A stretch of 64,000 bases of DNA from Longilinea sp035560795. Lineage in GTDB: Bacteria > Chloroflexota > Anaerolineae > Anaerolineales > Anaerolineaceae. Of the stretch, positions 25,056-33,418 are shown one piece after another. Under the pieces are notes generated by a model, which worked only from the letters and a program-made list of their open reading frames with translations, had not been told where the DNA came from and searched no databases. The DNA is taken from contig DATMYV010000024.1 of assembly GCA_035560795.1 (NCBI GenBank), positions 5,913 to 69,912 of the forward strand. The letters run 5' to 3'. Made by a program: the position numbers and the translations under genes. Each line of letters begins with the position of its first letter. The stretch's first letter is position 1.

Positions 25056-26114
25056 ATGAAAGCTAAGTATACATTTACGATTATGGTACTGGCAATTGCT
25101 GCCGTGCTGCTTACAGCCTGCGGCGGCGCAATTCCTTCCAATTCCTTCCCCGGGGTTTCAGCAGTTGATGATGTTGTTTACCTTGCAAACGCCGGAGAAA
25201 TTTATGCCATCCGACTGGCGGACGGCGTGCTCGATTGGCAATATCCGGCTGAAAAGGCCGAAGCTGGGCGGGCATATTTTGCCCCACCAGTCATGGCAGG
25301 CGACCGCCTCCTCGCAGGAGATTACCTAAACACCCTGCATGCGCTGGATCCAAAAACCGGAACCCAACAATGGACATATTCCCTGGCCAAGCGCTGGGTT
25401 GCCAGCCCGATGGTGGTTGGCGATGTCATTATCGCTCCGAATGCCGATAAGAGCGTTTATGGTTTCAATCTGGACGGTACGCTGTTATGGAAATTCGGTT
25501 CAACCGAAGTTTTCTGGGCACAGCCTACCAGTGATGGAAAACTGGCATTCGTGGCGGGGATGGATCATTTCCTGTATGCAATAATGCCGCAGGATGGCAG
25601 CCTGGTCTGGAAAACGGATCTGGGGAGCGCGATGGCCTACCCGGCAGCCGTAGGGGATGGCAAGCTATACCAGACAACCATTGCCAATGAGCTGGTCGCA
25701 CTTAATGCCGAAACAGGTGAAATCCTATGGCGTTTTAAGACGGATGATGCCGTCTGGATGCAACCTTTGTTGCGTGAGGGTGTGTTGTACATGGGCGATG
25801 TTAAGGGCAACGTCTATGCGGTCGATGCAGCATCTGGAACCCAGAAATGGAAACAGGCGCTAGGCGATGAACCCTTGTTTGGCACGCCAGCCATGCTTGA
25901 AAACGGTATGGTATTCTCGTCGGAAACCGGCAACATTATTTTGGTCGATTACAACGGCACAAAACAATGGAATCGCACCATCGAAGGCAAGCTCTATTCT
26001 GGTGTCGTTTTGGCCGGGGATACGATGTTGGTTGGCGTGACCAAAGGTAAAATTACCCTGGTTGCATTCGATCTAAGTGGCAACCAAAAATGGTCGTACC
26101 CGCCTCAGAAATAG
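25056..26114 (+). CDS. PQQ-like beta-propeller lipoprotein
   Basis: The 352-residue product has a lipoprotein signal ending in LLTAC (Cys22). The rest consists of repeating propeller blades with the PQQ-repeat pattern, for example LHALDPKTGTQQWTYSL, LVALNAETGEILWRFKT and VYAVDAASGTQKWKQALG. The closest named architecture is BamB, an outer-membrane-assembly lipoprotein, but this organism probably has one membrane. It sits between yidD and yidC, 10 bp before yidC, so I infer a helper role in protein insertion or folding at the outer face. There is no evidence for quinoprotein enzymatic activity. Confidence 0.87.
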   Translation: MKAKYTFTIMVLAIAAVLLTACGGAIPSNSFPGVSAVDDVVYLANAGEIYAIRLADGVLDWQYPAEKAEAGRAYFAPPVMAGDRLLAGDYLNTLHALDPKTGTQQWTYSLAKRWVASPMVVGDVIIAPNADKSVYGFNLDGTLLWKFGSTEVFWAQPTSDGKLAFVAGMDHFLYAIMPQDGSLVWKTDLGSAMAYPAAVGDGKLYQTTIANELVALNAETGEILWRFKTDDAVWMQPLLREGVLYMGDVKGNVYAVDAASGTQKWKQALGDEPLFGTPAMLENGMVFSSETGNIILVDYNGTKQWNRTIEGKLYSGVVLAGDTMLVGVTKGKITLVAFDLSGNQKWSYPPQK

Positions 26115-26124
26115 GTAGGAAAAT

Positions 26125-26925
26125 ATGTGGGATGCGCTAATTATCACCCCGTTTATAAATGCACTTTTGTTCATCTACAATCTTGTAGGTAACTTTGGTG
26201 TCGCGATTATCCTCTTCACCATTTTGATTCGACTGATCACTCATCCTTTGATGGTTTCGCAAATCAAAGGAAGCAAGGCCATGGCGGCCATGCAGCAGGA
26301 TAAACGCTGGATTGAAACGCAGGCCAAGTATAAGGGAGATAAAGAGAAACTGGCGGTCGAGCAGCAGAAATTGCTGAAAGAACTGGGCGTCAACCCCTTT
26401 GCGTCCTGTCTGCCAACGCTCATTCAGTTCCCGATCATCATCGGTCTTTATCAGGCGGTGATCCAGGCCATGGCCGCGACGCCGTTGGAAATGATGAACC
26501 TGACCCGCCATATCTATCCGGCTTTGCTCAAGGTTTCGTCGCTAATTCCACTGCAAAACCATTTTCTGTGGATGGACTTAGGTACGCCTGAACGATTGAA
26601 CTTGCCAGGAATACCTTTTGGCATCCCGATCCTGGCCATCGTGGTTGCGGCGACGACTTACCTTCAATCCAAGATGATAACGCCGGCGACCACAGGCAAT
26701 GCAAGTGACCCGAACAATCAGGCTGCCATGATGGGCAAAATGATGAATCTTTATATGCCTTTCTTGATGGGCTATATGGCGCTGACTCTGGCATCCGGAC
26801 TGTCTATTTACTTCCTTACCTCCAACTTGATTGGTATCGCCCAATACGGATTTCTTGGACAATTGAATCTCAAAAACCTTCTGCCAGGGAAGAAGGCGGA
26901 AGTTATCAAGCCGAAAGGCAGATAG
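26125..26925 (+). CDS. yidC: Membrane protein insertase YidC/Oxa1
   Basis: This 266-residue protein is the short YidC form without the large periplasmic domain. Family segments: NFGVAIILFTILIRLITHPL, the cytoplasmic coiled-coil hairpin after KGSKAMAAMQQ, GVNPFASCLPTLIQFPIIIG and GLSIYFLTSNLIGIAQYG. It inserts membrane proteins alone or with SecYEG. GTAGGAAAAT precedes ATG 26125. Confidence 0.96.
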   Translation: MWDALIITPFINALLFIYNLVGNFGVAIILFTILIRLITHPLMVSQIKGSKAMAAMQQDKRWIETQAKYKGDKEKLAVEQQKLLKELGVNPFASCLPTLIQFPIIIGLYQAVIQAMAATPLEMMNLTRHIYPALLKVSSLIPLQNHFLWMDLGTPERLNLPGIPFGIPILAIVVAATTYLQSKMITPATTGNASDPNNQAAMMGKMMNLYMPFLMGYMALTLASGLSIYFLTSNLIGIAQYGFLGQLNLKNLLPGKKAEVIKPKGR

Positions 26926-26948
26926 ACTCAACGATATCGAGGCAGTGT

Positions 26949-27743
26949 ATGAGTCAGGAAAAAACCACGTTGGAAATCATAGCACCAACCGTTGACGAGG
27001 CGGTTGCTCGCGGCTTGAACCAGTTGGGAATCGCGCGTGAAATGGTGGATGTGGAAGTGCTGGATACCGGCAGCCGCGGCCTGTTTGGACTCGGCAGCCG
27101 CCAGGCTCGAATCCGATTAAGCATCAAAACCACTGACTCACGCCCGGAAAGCCAACCTGCAAGCAGCGAAACGCCAGTCAAGCCGGTCAGCAAACCGGCC
27201 AACCGACCTGTCGAAAAACCGGTCAAGCCGGTAAAGGAAACAGAAGTCTCTGTACCAGGTGATCCTCATGCTCTCGATTCAGCCAATGCAGTGGTGAGTG
27301 AACTGCTCGAGAAAATGAGCATCAAGGCTTCTGTCAGTTCAAGTTATGTGCAGGGTGACGGGGACGAAGATAATCCGATGGTCATGGTGGAAGTTCAAGG
27401 CGATGACCTGAGCATTCTGATAGGGCGGCGGTCCGAAACGCTGAATGCGCTTCAATATATTGCCAGCCTGATCGTATGCAAGGAAGTCGGCCGGTGGGTT
27501 CCGCTCACGATTGATATTCAGGGTTACCGCCTGCGCAGGGAGCGTCAATTGCGCCAGATGGCCCGCCGGATGGCCGAGCAAGCCATTCATACCGGCCGCC
27601 GCCAGGTACTGGAACCGATGCCCGCCAACGAGCGCCGGATCATCCATCTTGAATTACGGGATCATCCAGCAGTTCTCACAGAAAGCACTGGCGAGGAGCC
27701 AAACCGTAAAGTGACAATCGTTTTGAAGAAACAGGGATCATAA
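26949..27743 (+). CDS. jag: RNA-binding protein KhpB/Jag
   Basis: This 264-residue protein has the three Jag parts: Jag_N (residues 1-55, with EAVARGLNQLGI and GLFGLGSRQARIRL), a KH domain (about 110-185, with LIGRRSETLNALQYI) and R3H (about 190-262, with RRERQLRQMARRMAEQA and ERRIIHLELRDHP). A proline/lysine-rich linker joins Jag_N to KH. The conserved yidC-jag order is kept. The protein binds RNA and is tied to envelope synthesis in Firmicutes. Confidence 0.94.
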   Translation: MSQEKTTLEIIAPTVDEAVARGLNQLGIAREMVDVEVLDTGSRGLFGLGSRQARIRLSIKTTDSRPESQPASSETPVKPVSKPANRPVEKPVKPVKETEVSVPGDPHALDSANAVVSELLEKMSIKASVSSSYVQGDGDEDNPMVMVEVQGDDLSILIGRRSETLNALQYIASLIVCKEVGRWVPLTIDIQGYRLRRERQLRQMARRMAEQAIHTGRRQVLEPMPANERRIIHLELRDHPAVLTESTGEEPNRKVTIVLKKQGS

Positions 27744-27758
27744 CTTTTTTCCCGCAGG

Positions 27759-27801
27759 AAAAGGCGTTTCTTTTGAGCAGCCTCGAAAGAAACGCCTTTT
27801 T
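27759..27801 (+). terminator. Terminator of the rpmH-jag operon
   Basis: A perfect 15-bp stem (27759-27773 and 27786-27800) with a 12-nt loop and a run of five Ts, 16 bp after the jag stop. Confidence 0.92.
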
Positions 27802-27859
27802 GTTGCCTTATTCACGAACAGAACGTTTCTTCACTCTTTCAGCCTGACCCTTGACCGGG

Positions 27860-27865
27860 TAAAAT
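27860..27865 (+). promoter_or_regulatory. -10 element before the pyrimidine phosphorylase gene
   Basis: TAAAAT preceded by GGG, about 70 bp before ATG 27936. No good -35 is visible. Confidence 0.4.
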
Positions 27866-27935
27866 TGATTACAACCACCATTAATAAAACTGCGACATTC
27901 TCCAAGGTTCATTTGGAGAAAGACTGGAGCTCCTG

Positions 27936-29243
27936 ATGCGTGCGGTAGACATCATCATTAAGAAACGAGAAGGCGGGGAACTGACCAGCACTGAAATTGA
28001 TTTTTTTATTGACGGTTTCACCCGCGGCGAGATCCCGGATTACCAGGCAGCTGCCTGGGCGATGGCAGTCCTTTTGTGCGGCATGAATGAACGCGAAACC
28101 ACCGATCTGACCATGGCTATGGCCCATTCTGGCGAAACGTTAGATTTGACCGGGGTTGTTCCCATCGCAGTGGATAAGCACTCGACCGGCGGTGTCGGCG
28201 ATAAGACTACCCTGGTTGTGGAACCCGTGGTTGCCTCATGCGGACTGCCTGTGGGGAAGATGTCAGGGCGCGGGTTGGGTTTCTCGGGCGGAACGCTCGA
28301 TAAGATGGAATCCATTCCAGGCTACCGGACTAACTTAAGCCGTGAAGAGTTCATCGAACAACTGCGGACCGAGGGATTGGTCCTGACTGGTCAATCCGCC
28401 GATCTCGCGCCGGCTGATGGCAAGCTCTATGCATTAAGGGATGTCACCGGTACGGTGCCTTCCATTCCTTTGATCGCATCCTCAATCATGAGCAAAAAGA
28501 TCGCTGCCGGCGCTCAGGCAATCGTCCTGGATGTCAAGATCGGACTGGGTGCATTTATGGAGGACCTGGCAGAGGGACGAAAACTGGCCAAATTGATGGT
28601 TGCCATTGGCGCATTAAGCGGCCTTAAAGTGGTCGCACTTCTTTCAGATATGAATCAGCCGTTGGGCTGCGCGGTTGGAAATGCCCTGGAGGTGCGGGAG
28701 GCGATTGATACGCTACGCGGACAAGGTCCCGAGGATTTTCGGGAACATTGTCTGGTGGCGGCTTCGCATATGTTGGTGGTCGGCAGAAAAGCAGCCAACC
28801 TTGAATCAGCGCGCACCATGGTCGAATCGGCTTTGGAAAGCGGTCGCGCGTTGGAAAGCTTCCGCCGTCTGGTTGAAGCACAGGGCGGCGATGTTCGCTA
28901 TGTGGACGAGCCGGAGCGGTTGCCAGTGGCGCCATTAATTGAAACGTTTCTGGCCCCCCGGGCTGGTTATCTGTTGGGAATTAATGCCCGTGAGGTTGGC
29001 GAGACCTCTGTTGAATTAGGCGCGGGGCGGGCACGCAAGGAAGATGCCATTGACCATGCGGTGGGCATTGAAATCCATCATAAAGTTGGAGACCACATTG
29101 AGGCTGGTGAGCCGTTGTTCACCATCCATGCCAATGACGCTGTCAAATTGGCGGCCGCTAAAACACGATTATTGGCCGCGCACCAGTGGAGCACAGAAGC
29201 GGTCCAACCATTGCCTTTGTTTTATGACGTGATCGGGGAATGA
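27936..29243 (+). CDS. pdp: Pyrimidine-nucleoside / thymidine phosphorylase
   Basis: This 435-residue enzyme of the nucleoside phosphorylase II family splits pyrimidine nucleosides with phosphate to base and (deoxy)ribose-1-phosphate. The phosphate-binding glycine loop is DKHSTGGVGDKTTLVVEP, and the signature GRGLGFSGGTLDKMESIPG follows. The C-terminal domain contains GAGRARKEDAIDHAVGI. The length fits both DeoA and Pdp. With punA and mtnP elsewhere in the window, it suggests active nucleoside salvage. Confidence 0.93.
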   Translation: MRAVDIIIKKREGGELTSTEIDFFIDGFTRGEIPDYQAAAWAMAVLLCGMNERETTDLTMAMAHSGETLDLTGVVPIAVDKHSTGGVGDKTTLVVEPVVASCGLPVGKMSGRGLGFSGGTLDKMESIPGYRTNLSREEFIEQLRTEGLVLTGQSADLAPADGKLYALRDVTGTVPSIPLIASSIMSKKIAAGAQAIVLDVKIGLGAFMEDLAEGRKLAKLMVAIGALSGLKVVALLSDMNQPLGCAVGNALEVREAIDTLRGQGPEDFREHCLVAASHMLVVGRKAANLESARTMVESALESGRALESFRRLVEAQGGDVRYVDEPERLPVAPLIETFLAPRAGYLLGINAREVGETSVELGAGRARKEDAIDHAVGIEIHHKVGDHIEAGEPLFTIHANDAVKLAAAKTRLLAAHQWSTEAVQPLPLFYDVIGE

Positions 29244-29253
29244 AAACCACACA

Positions 29254-29282
29254 TTGACGAATGAGTTCAATTGTGGCATAAT
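29254..29282 (+). promoter_or_regulatory. Promoter of the ileS T-box transcript
   Basis: TTGACG (29254-29259) and CATAAT (29277-29282) are spaced by 17 bp, with a predicted start near 29289 at the beginning of the T-box leader. Confidence 0.82.
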
Positions 29283-29288
29283 TTTTTA

Positions 29289-29566
29289 ACACAAACGCGT
29301 TGATGGAAACGAGTAGGTTTCAGATTTACTGACAGCGAACCGGGAAGAGTGAAAGCCGGGACAGTAATCAAGACCGAAAATCCTTCCGGAGCGGCAATCT
29401 GAACGCAGGAAACTGCCAGTAAGTGAGACGGTTTCACCCACCGTTACCAAAGGTGCGGGCATCTTCTATCAAGACGTGCCCGACTGAGCGCCTCTTATAT
29501 TGAGAGGAAGCAGGGTGGTACAGCGAGAACTGGCTCTCGTCCCTGATTGGGATGAGAGTTTTTGTT
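29289..29566 (+). promoter_or_regulatory. T-box riboswitch of ileS
   Basis: This leader senses uncharged tRNA and controls readthrough into ileS. The conserved T-box sequence is AGCAGGGTGGTACAGCG (29509-29524), whose TGG pairs with the tRNA acceptor end. The competing terminator is CTCTCGTCCC (29534-29543) with GGGATGAGAG (29549-29558) and a T-run. The 5' half has the Stem I pattern with GAGTAGG near 29310. Two ATC isoleucine triplets could be the specifier: 29367-29369 or 29380-29382; the latter follows GAA as in typical specifier loops. The downstream gene confirms isoleucine. It fills the gene-free interval between pdp and ileS. Confidence 0.95.
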
Positions 29567-29597
29567 TGCCAGAAACCTTACTCCTTATGGAGGTCGA

Positions 29598-32500
29598 ATG
29601 TTCAAACCAGTCAGTCCAAAGCTCAACATAACCATTCTGGAAGAAGGCGTACTGCGGCTATGGAAAAGTCACGACGTCTTCCATCGCTCTCTGAAACAAC
29701 GCGACGGCGGCAGGGAATATGTCTTCTATGAAGGGCCGCCCACGGCCAACGGTCGGGCAGGCGTCCATCACGTCCTGGCGCGTGCTTATAAGGATGTATT
29801 TCCGCGCTATAAGACCATGCGTGGTTTTCACGTCAGCCGGCGTGGTGGCTGGGATACGCATGGGCTGCCCGTCGAAATTGAAGTGGAAAAGAAACTCGGC
29901 TTCACCAACAAGCAACAGATCGAGGAATACGGAATCGCCAAATTCAATGCATTATGCCGCGAATCGGCGTTTGCCTACATCCAGGATTGGGAAAAACTGA
30001 CTGACCGCATCGCCTTTTGGGTGGATTTAAATGATGCCTATGTTACTTTTCGGAACGAATACATCGAGTCAGTCTGGAGCATTCTGAAGAATTTCTGGGA
30101 TCGCAATTTGCTTTACCAGAACTTTAAGGTTGTTCCTTATTGCCCGCGCTGCGGTACGCCGCTTTCAGACCACGAGGTGGCGCAGGGTTATGACGACGCC
30201 GAAGATCCATCCATCTTTGTGCGCTTGCCATTGGTAGATCAGCCTGACACATCTCTTTTAGTGTGGACGACCACCCCGTGGACGCTTCCGGGAAACGTGG
30301 CCGTTGCTGCACATCCGGATGTGGAATACGTAAAAATTGAGCGGTCAACGCCAGATGGCAGCAAAGAATACCTCATCCTGGCGGGAAAACTGGTCGATCA
30401 GGTTTTTGGCGATGAACCGGTTCGAGTGGTGGAGCGCTTCAATGGCAAACAACTGAAGGGAAAACGCTACCAACCGTTATTCACATTCCTACCGCCCGAC
30501 AAACCAGCCTATTATGTTGTGAACGCGGATTATGTGACCACCGCGGACGGCACTGGTCTGGTGCATATCGCGCCGGCTTTCGGCGCCGATGACATGACGG
30601 TTTCCATGGAAGAGGATCTGCCGATTTTGATGACGGTCGCTCCAGACGGCACCATCATTTCAGAAGTGCGGCCGTGGGCCGGAATGTTTGTCAAGGATGC
30701 CGATCCATTTATCATGCAGGACCTCGATGCCCGCGGACTGCTTTTCCGCGCGGGTAAGATCACCCATACTTATCCCTTCTGCTGGCGCTGTGGTACTCCT
30801 TTGCTATATTATGCCCGTCCGACCTGGTATATCCGCACCAGTCAATTCAAAGACCGCCTGGTGGCCTTGAATGAAAAAATCAACTGGTATCCAGGGCATA
30901 TCAAGAACGGCCGGTTTGGCAACTGGTTGGAAAACAACATCGATTGGGCTTTGGGGCGCGAACGCTACTGGGGAACGCCGTTACCTGTGTGGGAATGTGA
31001 CCGCTGCCATAACCAGGTCTGCGTGGGGTCAATTCAGGAACTGGCTGAAAAAGCCGGACAGGATATTAAAGAACTCGACCTGCACCGTCCATTTGTGGAT
31101 GATGTGGTCTGGACGCATGATTGCGGCGGAACGATGCACCGCGTGCCCGAGTTGATTGACGTCTGGTTTGACTCTGGATCGATGCCTTACGCTCAGTGGC
31201 ATTATCCTTTCGAGAACCAGGAAAAATTCAAGCAACAATATCCAGCTGACTTTATTTGCGAGGCAGTAGATCAGACACGCGGTTGGTTCTATTCATTGCA
31301 TGCCATCAGCACGTTGCTGAATGACCAGGAATGCTTCAAGAATGTCATCTGCCTGGGTTTAATTCAGGATCAAAATGGGCAGAAGATGTCCAAGTCGCGT
31401 GGAAATATCGTGAACCCGTGGGATGTGATCAACCAGAATGGCTCCGACGCGATGCGTTGGTATTTCTATACAGCCAGCCCGGCCGGTCAGGAACGCCGTT
31501 TTTCCCCCGAATTGGTGGGTGAGGTGGTTCGGACCTTCACCCTCACCCTGTGGAATACCTACTCGTTCTTCGTCACCTATGCAAACCTGGATGGCTGGAA
31601 ACCTGAACTTGGGGTGCTGCCGGCTTACAGTCCTTTGGACCGCTGGCTGCGTTCATCCCTGCATGCTCTAGTGCGCGATGTGACCACTGCTTTGGAAAAC
31701 TATGATGTTTTGGGTGCCACACGCCCGATCCAATCCTTCGTTGACGACCTGTCGAATTGGTACCTGCGCCGGTCACGCCGCCGTTTTTGGAAGAGCGAAT
31801 CGGATATGGACAAGCAGGCGGCTTATGCCACCCTGCATGAAGCATTGGTGACATTGAGCAAGTTACTGGCCCCGACCATGCCCTTTATGGCGGAAGAGCT
31901 CTATCAAAACCTGGTGTGTTCTGTAAACCCTTATGTGCCGGACTCAGTTCATCTGGCCGACTGGCCTGAATTTGATCTGTTGGCAATCGATGAAGAATTG
32001 AACCGCGATATGGCTGTGGTAATGAAACTGGTGTCGGTTGGGCATGCCGCGCGGAATAAAGCCAACCGGAAGGTCCGCCAACCTCTGGCAGAGGCAGCAT
32101 TCTCAGTAGGCAGCGTTGAAGAACGGAAAGCCATGCTGAAATATGCTGAACTGATCGAGGATGAGCTGAATGTCAAACAGGTGCGCGCCTTGGATGCCGC
32201 CAGCGAGGCAGTGGCTTATAGCCTTAACCCTCAGCCCAAACAGTTGGGTCAAAAATACGGCAGCCGTTATCCGGCAATCCGGCAGGCGATTCTGGCGCTT
32301 GATCCGGAAGCACCTGCCCGGGCACTCCTGGAAGGACATCCGGTAAACTTGGTAGTTGAAGGGCAATCTCTGGATATCCTTCCGGATGAAGTCGAAGTCC
32401 GTGCTCAAGCAAAAGCCGGTTTTGCAGTAGCTTCGGAAGGCGCTTACTTGGCTGCACTGGTTACCGATTTGACCCCTGACCTTGTGAAAGAAGGGTTGGC

Positions 32501-32744
32501 GCGGGAATTTGTCCGCCGGGTCCAAGATTTGCGCAAACAGGCCGATCTGGAAATCGCTGACCGCATCCGGATCTACTACCAGGCCACCCCCACTCTGGCA
32601 GACGCTGTTAAGAGTTTCAAAGAGTATATTACCAGCGAGACACTCGCGTTGGAAATGGTAAACGCTGCGGTGCCGGAAGGTCTAGAACAAATGTCGGACA
32701 CCTTTGATGGCGAAATGGTGACGGTTGCACTGGTTAAAGCTTGA
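29598..32744 (+). CDS. ileS: Isoleucyl-tRNA synthetase, IleRS2-like, with swapped GVHH signature
   Basis: The start is ATG 29598 with TGGAGG ahead. The 1048-residue enzyme charges tRNA-Ile. It has the class I core, the editing domain and KMSKSRGN. Sequence style (RRGGWDTHGLPVEIEVEKKLG) and the absence of a C-terminal zinc finger place it with the eukaryote-like IleRS2 type, generally tolerant of mupirocin. The ATP-binding signature, usually HxGH, reads GVHH at residues 55-58 (bases 29760-29771) in PPTANGRAGVHHVLAR. The GxHH swap has been reported in IleRS2 with extreme mupirocin resistance. No second ileS is in the window. Expression is under the T-box. Confidence 0.96.
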   Translation: MFKPVSPKLNITILEEGVLRLWKSHDVFHRSLKQRDGGREYVFYEGPPTANGRAGVHHVLARAYKDVFPRYKTMRGFHVSRRGGWDTHGLPVEIEVEKKLGFTNKQQIEEYGIAKFNALCRESAFAYIQDWEKLTDRIAFWVDLNDAYVTFRNEYIESVWSILKNFWDRNLLYQNFKVVPYCPRCGTPLSDHEVAQGYDDAEDPSIFVRLPLVDQPDTSLLVWTTTPWTLPGNVAVAAHPDVEYVKIERSTPDGSKEYLILAGKLVDQVFGDEPVRVVERFNGKQLKGKRYQPLFTFLPPDKPAYYVVNADYVTTADGTGLVHIAPAFGADDMTVSMEEDLPILMTVAPDGTIISEVRPWAGMFVKDADPFIMQDLDARGLLFRAGKITHTYPFCWRCGTPLLYYARPTWYIRTSQFKDRLVALNEKINWYPGHIKNGRFGNWLENNIDWALGRERYWGTPLPVWECDRCHNQVCVGSIQELAEKAGQDIKELDLHRPFVDDVVWTHDCGGTMHRVPELIDVWFDSGSMPYAQWHYPFENQEKFKQQYPADFICEAVDQTRGWFYSLHAISTLLNDQECFKNVICLGLIQDQNGQKMSKSRGNIVNPWDVINQNGSDAMRWYFYTASPAGQERRFSPELVGEVVRTFTLTLWNTYSFFVTYANLDGWKPELGVLPAYSPLDRWLRSSLHALVRDVTTALENYDVLGATRPIQSFVDDLSNWYLRRSRRRFWKSESDMDKQAAYATLHEALVTLSKLLAPTMPFMAEELYQNLVCSVNPYVPDSVHLADWPEFDLLAIDEELNRDMAVVMKLVSVGHAARNKANRKVRQPLAEAAFSVGSVEERKAMLKYAELIEDELNVKQVRALDAASEAVAYSLNPQPKQLGQKYGSRYPAIRQAILALDPEAPARALLEGHPVNLVVEGQSLDILPDEVEVRAQAKAGFAVASEGAYLAALVTDLTPDLVKEGLAREFVRRVQDLRKQADLEIADRIRIYYQATPTLADAVKSFKEYITSETLALEMVNAAVPEGLEQMSDTFDGEMVTVALVKA

Positions 32745-32761
32745 GGGTTTTTGATCACAAT

Positions 32762-32800
32762 GCGCTCCCGGCAGAGTTATCGGCCGGGAGCGCTATTATT
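32762..32800 (+). terminator. Terminator of ileS
   Basis: A perfect 11-bp GC-rich stem (32762-32772 and 32783-32793) with a 10-nt loop and the T-rich tail TATTATTTT. Confidence 0.88.
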
Positions 32801-32849
32801 TTCCCCCAGTGCTAACTGATTAGCATCGGGCAAGCAACTTTATTTAAGG

Positions 32850-32855
32850 TAAAAT
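32850..32855 (+). promoter_or_regulatory. -10 element of the lspA operon
   Basis: TAAAAT preceded by AGG, about 17 bp before ATG 32873; no clear -35. Confidence 0.4.
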
Positions 32856-32872
32856 GAAGAGACGTTTTATCA

Positions 32873-33418
32873 ATGGAGGAAGGCTTGAAGAGAATTTTAC
32901 GAGATTATTTGCCTTTGATTCTGATCGCAAGTGTCATTATTCTGATCGATCAACTTACCAAGGCAGTAATACAGCAAAACCTTGCATTACAGGAAACCTG
33001 GATGCCCTTATCCTGGTTGGCGCCTTACGCCCGCATCGTGCATTGGTATAACACCGGCGTTGCTTTCGGCATGTTCCAAAATGGAAATTTAATTTTCGCT
33101 ATCATCGCAGCCATCGTCTCTGTCGCCATTTTTGTTGTTTACCCTCGTATTCCCCGCGAGGAACGGATTCTGCGTATTGCGACCAGCATGATGCTGGCTG
33201 GCGCAATCGGTAATTTGATTGATCGGATCACGGTTGGGCATGTGACTGACTTTATTTCTCTTGGGTCTTTTGCTGTTTTCAACGTTGCAGATATGTCCAT
33301 CACTCTCGGCGTGTGTATCCTCGTCCTAGGGGTGTGGCTTCAGGAACGCCGTGAGCGAAAACAGACGCCTTTGGAAAATCCGCCTTCGCCATCGCAAGAT
33401 GGGGAGAAAATTTTGTGA
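32873..33418 (+). CDS. lspA: Lipoprotein signal peptidase (signal peptidase II)
   Basis: This 181-residue membrane aspartyl protease removes the signal from diacylated prolipoproteins. It has four hydrophobic segments, with the catalytic aspartates in GNLIDRITVGHVTDF and FNVADMSI, and the conserved NTGVAFGMF. No Shine-Dalgarno sequence precedes ATG 32873, while GGAGG (32875-32879) lies five bases before an in-frame TTG at 32885, so translation may start at TTG. The stop overlaps the GTG of the next gene. Lgt (45481) acts one step earlier on the same substrates, which include several lipoproteins in this window. Confidence 0.95.
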   Translation: MEEGLKRILRDYLPLILIASVIILIDQLTKAVIQQNLALQETWMPLSWLAPYARIVHWYNTGVAFGMFQNGNLIFAIIAAIVSVAIFVVYPRIPREERILRIATSMMLAGAIGNLIDRITVGHVTDFISLGSFAVFNVADMSITLGVCILVLGVWLQERRERKQTPLENPPSPSQDGEKIL

